From positions 1 to 25,899 of the forward strand of contig LRSR01005465.1 in the NCBI GenBank assembly GCA_001579985.1: a DNA stretch of 25,899 bases, in the 5' to 3' direction. Each line of letters opens with the position of its first letter. Positions within the stretch are counted from its first letter, which is position 1. Made by a program: the position numbers and the translations under genes. The stretch comes from Hypsibius dujardini (lineage: Eukaryota; Tardigrada; Eutardigrada; Parachela; Hypsibiidae). Shown one piece after another: positions 19,589 through 25,899 of this stretch. The notes under the pieces are model-generated. The model did no database searches. It was given only the letters and a program-made list of their open reading frames with translations, and was not told the origin of the DNA.

Positions 19589-22500
19589 ATGTGGTCCATG
19601 CTTGATCTCGCATCTATTTGGACGCTGCTGATCACAATGCCAGCTGCTGTACTGTCAATTATGAAAATGGAGATTGCCGTCTTCCTACCCTACAACATAC
19701 CGAGCTTGCCTTCCAGTATCGTGCTCACAGGTCCGGCATTTGATTTGGCGGCAGAAAATACTAATAAAATGTACCACGGCCAGATTAACATCAGCATTAC
19801 GTACCTCTACAACAAGGAACTCATGACATGTGACGGAATTGCGGCGCAGAGTGTGCAGAGGATTTCAGAGTATTTCTACAGAAATACAACTGCTGGTACT
19901 TGTTACGCCACTGTCATGTCAGGTACTAAGCTAGCTGTTAATACTTAAAGATGACCGTTGTTTGGTGGGGGGAGGTGGCACCGATTTTCATTCCATTCAG
20001 GAGCTTTAGATGAAATTAATTTCAAATAGAAAATGTTTATACTCTTTATTTCCGAGTTTTCTTTTGAATAAAAATTGTCCTCTTCATTTATTTTTTTTTC
20101 AAATTCCTAATTTTTTTAGTTATTCATCCCAAATTATTTCTGAAAAATAACAACATCGATCTGAAAAAAATATTAATTATGTTTATTGCGCGCGTGCTAA
20201 ACACGGTGGCGGATTGAATGTTGTTACATTTCAGCTTGCGTTGATCAGAGTGGGATGGCCAGCATAGCCAGAGGTATTGATCAAATGTTTAAACACATTT
20301 ATACGTATACGTCGCACATGAAGTTGCTCACTAAGATCACCTTTCATTTATTGTAGAATTTGACTGGCTTCTGCTGAACGTGTAATTATAAGCATGAATT
20401 AATGATATAATCATGAGACACATTTAGTTTCTTGGCCTGTGTGTTTTAGTGTGGGGGCAAGGAAGTCTTTTCTTCAAGATGGTGTAGGCTCGCCTACGGG
20501 AATTGCTCTAGCCGGAACCCTACAGGGATACGCAACGGCAGTGTTGGATATTTTGGCGGACTTTAATTGGTTCCATGCGTCCATTATACTGGAAGCCAAC
20601 ACGACTGACGCGCCATTCTACAGAGATGTGGGAAAGCTGCTGTACGATTCGGCAAGAGAAGCTCCGAAATTCACGGTGGAACTCTTTTCCCTCGTTACGA
20701 CTTCGAGTCAGACAATAAAAATGGCATTGGATCTTGCTAAAGAACGGTCGCGAGGTACAGCCTAGTGATCACACCCTTGACTCAATCAAAATTGTGCAGA
20801 CACACGATTAAAAATATATTCAGCAATGTTTTTTGTTGTTTCAGTGTTTATTTTCCTCTGTGTGGGAAAAACAACCGTTCGATTGCTGGTAATATTTTTG
20901 GCGAGATATCATACATATATCAATCGTTTTACATGGTCTGCACCATTTGTGTTTAATGTGATATACGGTAGAATAGTTAGAGATTAATGATAATAAATAA
21001 TAATAATAATAATAATAATAATATAATTTAATGTTTACAGAATCTGGCAGAACGATTTGGCCTGACGAACGGAGAATATGTAAGCGCCAATCACATGAAT
21101 ATATATCCTGTAACTTTAGTTAAACAAGTATCAATAAAAGAGCCATGAGTATTCATTCGTTGCAGGTGTTTGTAAACCTTCATAGCATGCAACTGGAAAG
21201 TTACGGAACAACTGCACAATTCCAAAAGAATCCTTTTGATAATGTCAGTAAGAATAATTGAAGTCGGTGTTTGCGTAGCATTCAACACAGACTCATAGTC
21301 CCCCAAGTGTGTTACCGAAATTAATCAGTTTCTGTTTGATTGTTACGTGTCCTCATCGAGTCAAAAGAAGCTCATCCTCACGCTAAACTACATTGACAAA
21401 AACTTCACAATAGCCTATTGTGAAGGTAGGGATTCCGAAAATATTTTCGTTCCAGAATCTCATCGCCTTCCGGTCGCTCCTTTTCATCACCTATCGACCG
21501 GCTGACGAGACGAGTGTGGTTCTAAGGAAACTTAATCACGACATTGCCTTGCGGACTGGGGCGCCGTATAACCAATCGTACCAAGGTGGTCTCCAGGTAC
21601 TGTAGAATCTCGACCCATCCGTGGTACTTTTTGGACCCCCCAGTAAATCAGACCCGGTGGGTCTGCTTACGCAATCAATCAATCGACACGTGTGGTGTTG
21701 TGATTCGCACATCTTTGCAATCAGTCAAAACGGTCGCTTTTTACTGTTTGATTACGTAGGCACCACGGATGGGTCGAGATTCTACAGTACCTCGTTCCAT
21801 CCCACACACACTTCCGTTTCTAAGTATCATAAAAGCTTCTAGACGAGTCCGATCCCCCTGAATTACCACGGATCGGATAAAACGTTTTCGTTTGCTCAAG
21901 AGTACTCATTCAACAGGGGACGCACTTGATAGTTGTTTAGGGCAAAATCGTTTGGAGAAGATTCGTTTCTGGAAAGAATCCGTACCGGCTCAAATGGTTG
22001 CTTAATTAAACACTGAACATTTTTGCCAAAATTGGCCGAGTAATAAATCTGGTCCATTGAACGATAGATAATTTGTAGATCATATCATGCAAAACAACAG
22101 GAAATATGAGACACAAAACATTCTGAAGTGTAAGATAAAAAGAATTATCTAACTCTTTCGAGAACGTTCTCCCACAGATGCAGTACCGTGGTATGAGCGT
22201 AAACAAAGGCACAATTGCATGAATAAGTTTTGCGAACACTTATCGACTTCCGTTTCAGACAACTCTCACGTTTTGAATTAAGATACGCCTGCTATTGTCG
22301 AACATCTTTTCGAAATTGAATAAAAAATTTGACTTGGGCAAAGCGTTTATTGAAATAAAGGATAGACACAAAAGAATGGTGTGAAAGCGCTCAGTTAAGG
22401 AGAAACGTTCTGACACAGTTCAAAACCAAACTATGCATTAGTAAACTGTACACAGCCAAGGAGGAAGCCAAGAGAGGCAGGCAAATACATAGATATGTGA

Positions 22501-24490
22501 GACAGGAAGGTTGGCAAACAGACAAAGGCAGACAGATGAACAGACCGACAAACAAATAGACAGACCGACCGCCAGACAGAAGACAGACAGACCTTGATCA
22601 ACCATTGAACTTTGGACTATTATGCGTTGGATTTGCGCACCCGAGCTTGAATTTTATTAATTGTTTATTCAGGGAGGTGTGAAAGCCTATTCGGCTGACT
22701 TATATATATACCTGGAAAATTATTACGCTTTCCCGTTTACAGCCCCTGGATTCGTTCTTTATTCAAACGTCCTACGACCTTGTGGGCCTCTTCGCAAAGA
22801 CCCTCATTGAGACGCGTGAGAGAGACCGAGTCGTCCTCTGCAGTGGGCAGAGGCTAGCACGAGCCTTGACGAACAGAACCTTCGACCTGGCAACAGGTGA
22901 AATGTTTATTGACGCAAAACGAGCTCGCAATCTTGACCTGAACATCTTCGCGTTTAACACGACAACGGGAAATCTACAAGTAGGTCCTAGCAAATTGTTT
23001 TTTATGATTGAATCCTGTATTGGGCTGTCCTTTCATGGCTGCTGCATTGACAGGTAACGGGCACGTACGAATGGGCAAAATCAGCGCGACTCACGTGGAG
23101 TAAGGAATTGTTAATGGAGTGGCCCACGAAAGACGGACGACCGCCACCTGACGTGCCAGTGTGCGGGTTTTCCGGCAGGGAAGGAGCCTGCGCTGCTCAA
23201 GGTAACATTGGATTACAATGACCTCTCTTCAGCCTATATCAACATACCGAAATAATCATTTTATTATATTATAATAAAGAATAGGAATTTTGTTGAAGAA
23301 CTGTGAAAACTTAGTAGTACTTAATTATTTGATCAAGTCAATTCAGTCTGTTAAAGAATAAATTTGTTCCCAGTGGTGAGCTTTGTGTGCCCAATGCGTT
23401 TGCGTGAACCTGCTTCTTGAATTTCACTAACTCGGGGCGATTTTCAAAAGGGGACTCCAGAATCCCTCTTTTTTAGATTTTCAATAGAACTATAATTATG
23501 ATGATTTTCAAAATTAATTCATCGGTCAAGATACCGAAGTTTTTTGGCAGAATTTCAAAGTTGGAAAAAAACTGAAAGACTCCATTGTCCCTGATTTTTA
23601 TTGTAAAAACTTCATTATGTGCAGAATAATTCAATCTAGGGAATTTTGATACTCTCCCTCTCAAAAATCAATTTCAAATCGCTTAAAACTAGCAGAATAT
23701 TTTTGGATATCAGGGGGCGGAGCTATGCGTCATTTATGGAATATCACTCGTGAGTTCCCGGTCGAGCTCGACATGACCTGAAGCTCCTTCCCCTGACGGT
23801 ATAAAAGATTCTACTGATACCAATCGATTCAAAATTAAATTTTGAGAAGGGCAGTATCAGAATCATTCAAATTTAATTACGTCCCAAAATTGAAGTTATG
23901 GTCAGAATCAGAGCAAATGGATTCTTCTCCTGTTTTCCCAAATTTGAAGTACTGTAAAAAAAACGTTCATATCCTGACCGATGAAATTAATTTTGAAAGT
24001 CATCATAATTAGAGTGCTGTTAACAAAGTATGAAGCAGTGAAATTCTGAGTTCCCCCTAAAAATCGTCTCAAGTAAATAGCATGATACCAGGTTACCTAC
24101 CATTCCGTATTTCGGCAATTTTTCTTGTACTTTAGGGAATATTCGATTATCAATTTTCATATTAGACGCAGTGATGGGCAATTTTATTTCTCCTAGCGAA
24201 TTTCGTAAGGACGGCGACGGCAACTGGGGTCGTACTGGCAATCGTGCTGGTGACCTTCTTTGTTTGTCTGTCAAGGTATCGTTTGTCAGTATAGCACTGT
24301 CATGTCTGGCGATTTTTGTGTGAGTGAATGTGGCTTCTACTTTGGTAGGTGGATTGCGGCAAAAAGTAACGATTTAGGGGATAACTGGTGGATCGTCAAT
24401 CGGGAAACCCTCATCACCCACGATCGACGAGGACCCAGTAACAATAGCACCGGGAAAAGTGTCTCAGTTAAATACAAGCTAGGCTCCTGA
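19589..24490 (+). CDS. Natriuretic-peptide-receptor-like protein lacking cyclase (NPR-C layout)
   Basis: Twelve exons: 19589-19922, 20235-20273, 20357-20381, 20450-20754, 20845-20888, 21041-21079, 21166-21243, 21456-21596, 22743-22979, 23054-23201, 24197-24275 and 24349-24490. They join in frame to 536 aa. A signal peptide (LLITMPAAVLS) precedes a periplasmic-binding-type ANF-receptor domain. Support includes MEIAVFLPYN at the start, GPAFDLA, TCDGIAAQSV, W in the FDWLLL block, ADFNWFHASIIL, FLCVGKTTVRLL, GLTNGEYVFVNL, AFRSLLFITYR, SYDLVGLFAKTL, and the closing PPPDVPVCGF with C451 and C460. One helix follows (GVVLAIVLVTFFVCL, about 474-489). The cytoplasmic tail is only 47 residues, keeps the juxtamembrane WWIVN motif of receptor cyclases and ends in TGA before any kinase-homology or cyclase domain. 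The usual GP-x-C of the ligand domain is replaced by SGAC. One donor (GTCAGT at 21244) is atypical. It is either a clearance/decoy-type receptor or a truncated cyclase. Confidence 0.82.
20357..20381 (+). other. 25-nt micro-exon 3 of the receptor gene
   Basis: Flanked by ATTGTAG and GTAATT, it adds EFDWLLLN plus split codons and is the only segment I found that reconciles exon 2 (ends phase 1) with exon 4 (starts phase 2). The residues supplied include the tryptophan normally seen at this point in ANF-receptor domains. Confidence 0.75.
20990..21022. repeat. (TAA)n microsatellite
   Basis: A run of TAA/AAT units in the 152-bp intron 5 of the receptor gene, about 20 bp before the next exon's acceptor and so close to the polypyrimidine region. 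Confidence 0.9.
21600..21787. mobile_element. Tc1/mariner-type MITE, copy 2, at a splice donor
   Basis: The 188-bp element has inverted ends CTGTAGAATC...GATTCTACAG extending into CGACCCATCCGTGGT, about 25 bp per arm, flanked by TA (21598-21599 and 21788-21789). The left TA is the T and A of the exon 8 donor GTA, so the intron begins GTA and then runs straight into the element. Internal blocks match copy 1. Confidence 0.82.
21788..22742 (+). other. Remainder of receptor intron 8
   Basis: No exon seen. It includes a simple-sequence stretch rich in ACAG/GACAGACC (about 22490-22595) just before exon 9. Confidence 0.5.
22490..22595. repeat. Imperfect (ACAG)n-type simple repeat
   Basis: Repeated GACAGAC, ACAGACCG and CAGACAGA units, imperfect, within the 1.1-kb intron 8 of the receptor gene. 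Confidence 0.8.
23450..24058. mobile_element. TIR-bearing non-autonomous element in receptor intron 10
   Basis: The two ends are inverted copies: GGGGACTCCAGAAT on the left against GGGGGAACTCAGAAT from the complemented right end. A longer inner match (ATTATGATGA, TTTCAAAATTAATT, CATCGGTCA) makes arms of about 85-100 bp. No clear target duplication and no gene inside. Related fragments occur at about 4256, 12480-12905 and 14774-14990, so this is a resident repeat family. Confidence 0.65.
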
Positions 24491-25101
24491 TATTCATAAT
24501 CCCGGAAACCGTTTCGAAAAGAGATACATCTTTCTAAAAATCACAATCTACGAGCTCATTTTCGGATAGAGACGTTGAACGAGACGAGATTTTGTTTGAA
24601 ACATTTGTCATGTATTCGTTATATTTGTCTAAAAATGGGAATCACACCAATATCCCCTATGCCAAGAGTAGACATAAAACAATGTAGCAATATCATTGTC
24701 TAACCCAAGTTTGTCTGGGTAAAATGGTGCTGCAACTAGTTACCACCATCACTATACCGCCTCGATCGCGTCCTTGGCTGGTTCTTCGCTACGGTTTTAT
24801 CTTCGATGATGAAACATATCGGCTGGTGCAATACAATTAAAGCAATATCAAAGTGGAATTACTGATTAGCACCACCATCATACCACCATCATCGAAGCAC
24901 GAATGTCTGCTGCTAAATCAAGTTTCGACGGGCGGCAAAATACGATTACGCGACATCACAACGAACTGGATACGATAATAAGGCAAGATTCATTAAAGAC
25001 TAGTTGTCTCCCTTGCCCGTCAGCTAGTTCTTATATGTACACAATTTTACCTCATTCTGGCAAAAGGTTTGGTATTTGATTGATTGATTGATTTAAACGT
25101 C
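24491..25101. other. Intergenic region, receptor to Ly6 gene
   Basis: I searched for kinase-homology or cyclase exons that would extend the receptor and saw none. It contains ACCACCATCA-type simple repeats (about 24740-24890) and a TGAT run at 25078-25092 just before the next start codon. Confidence 0.5.
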
Positions 25102-25678
25102 ATGGATCTTAAGACAAATTGGATTGCGGTGATCTTGTGTGTTGGCTTAATGGGTAAGTTTTTAAGCAAAAGAATAATACTTTGCTCCACTGAAATAATA
25201 ACTAGGATGGCGGTTTTGACTTGAATTTCATAGTGCGATCTTCTGTGGCGGCTCTCAAAAAGTGCTACAGCTGCCGCGGTCAGGCCATCGTCAATTCCAA
25301 TTGCTTCGACCCCTTCAACGCAAATGGCATCACGGAGCATAATTTCTGCGCGGGATCCTGTCGGAAGATTCACAGTGTTTCTGGGACAGGAGGTACGGAA
25401 CGATCAGCTGTATTTAAATGCCATACGATTTGCAGTTTTTCCGTGTCTCAACGCAAAACGGTTTGATCCCAACAGGCTATATCGAACGTCTTTGCATGAT
25501 GAGTGAATTTCCCGAAGACTGCTCAAGGGAGGGAGACGATTCCAACTACATCGAGACGTGCTACTGCAACACCGACAACTGCAACGGATCCCATCGCCAA
25601 TCGAGAGCGCAATTTGCGTCGGTGGCCTCGGGATTATGTTTGTCTGTCGTAGCATTGAAACGAGCAATGGCTATATGA
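25102..25678 (+). CDS. Ly6/uPAR (Quiver-type) three-finger protein, likely GPI-anchored
   Basis: Three exons: 25102-25153, 25234-25392 and 25476-25678. Both introns are phase 1 and the product is 137 aa. A signal peptide (NWIAVILCVGLM) is followed by a domain with ten cysteines in the LU order: CYSC, then NCFDPFN, FCAGSC, RLCM, DCS, TCYC and the closing DNCNG. The C-DPF segment is typical of arthropod and nematode Quiver/Sleepless-like members. A C-terminal hydrophobic stretch (FASVASGLCLSVVAL) after a hydrophilic spacer suggests cleavage for a GPI anchor, although it ends in a few basic residues. The second intron (83 bp, GTACGG...AACAG) is required by phase: reading through it loses the last cysteines. 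Family members modulate channels and receptors or organise septate junctions; the partner here is unknown. Confidence 0.85.
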
Positions 25679-25899
25679 AGGTCAATATTTTCCATGCACA
25701 ACTAGCGTGTCGGGCATTCTTGAGAAATGCATTGTACTCTATCACGTAAAGATTATCAATTCACAGATTTTTGCTGTCCGGTTCAGAAACTACTTTCGAG
25801 AAGCCATTTGATGGCAAGATGAAAAGATACTGTATGCGCACAAAACTCCTGTTTCCGAAAGTCATCTAGCATCATAGTGAGCGCAGCCTTAGCTTTTCT
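25679..25899. other. 3' flank of Ly6 gene
   Basis: Probably the 3' untranslated region and beyond. I see no AATAAA in this short stretch and no further gene. Confidence 0.4.

Noticed and set aside
21414-21425. A separate 12-nt micro-exon in the receptor gene
   Set aside because: It would leave a 30-nt intron to the next acceptor, too short to be credible. Direct joining to 21456 aligns with the family.
24197-24260. Frame starting EFRKDGDGN in the receptor TM exon
   Set aside because: Exon 10 ends in phase 1, so the correct frame is ANFVRTATATGVV, which gives the expected transmembrane helix.
25394-25475. Read-through of Ly6 exon 2 into the following bases
   Set aside because: It shifts frame and loses RLCM, DCS, TCYC and DNCN. 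A phase-1 intron 25393-25475 restores the full ten-Cys pattern.

Overview
The window is genomic DNA from an animal. Genes are split into many short exons with GT...AG introns (about 60-1800 bp), there is no operon structure, and microsatellites and small DNA transposons are common. The content (receptor guanylate cyclase relative, MFSD1-type carrier, Ly6/Quiver-type three-finger protein, tandem secreted/membrane paralogues) fits an invertebrate. Tardigrade or another ecdysozoan is my guess, at low confidence and without any search. One ambiguous base (n) lies at 108.

Left half, minus strand: three tandem paralogous genes at 2115-5553, 7471-9722 and 11674-14216. Each has five exons with the same intron phases (1,2,1,1). 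Each encodes a signal peptide, a CUB-like domain, a module with four cysteines around an invariant DRVNCP, one transmembrane helix, and a proline-rich cytoplasmic tail with a PPxY motif. I rebuilt all exons by splice site and phase, giving 395, 346 and 338 aa. I do not recognise this architecture as a named family. The region is strewn with mobile-element debris: a hAT-type element with 8-bp target duplications (5940-7266), a Mutator-like element with 9-bp duplications (10711-11549), a foldback MITE (10436-10537) and dispersed repeats.

Right half, plus strand: a four-exon MFSD1-like lysosomal carrier (15516-18732, 486 aa); a twelve-exon receptor with a natriuretic-peptide-receptor-type ectodomain and one transmembrane helix but no kinase-homology or cyclase domain (19589-24490, 536 aa), laid out like the clearance receptor NPR-C; and a three-exon Ly6/Quiver-like, probably GPI-anchored protein (25102-25678, 137 aa). 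One MITE family occurs twice, once exactly at a splice donor of the receptor gene.

The genes do not form an obvious pathway. Most products are secretory-pathway or cell-surface proteins. The first 2.1 kb, the gap at 14217-15515 and the gap at 18733-19588 hold no gene I can support. I saw no tRNA or rRNA gene, although no covariance search was possible.
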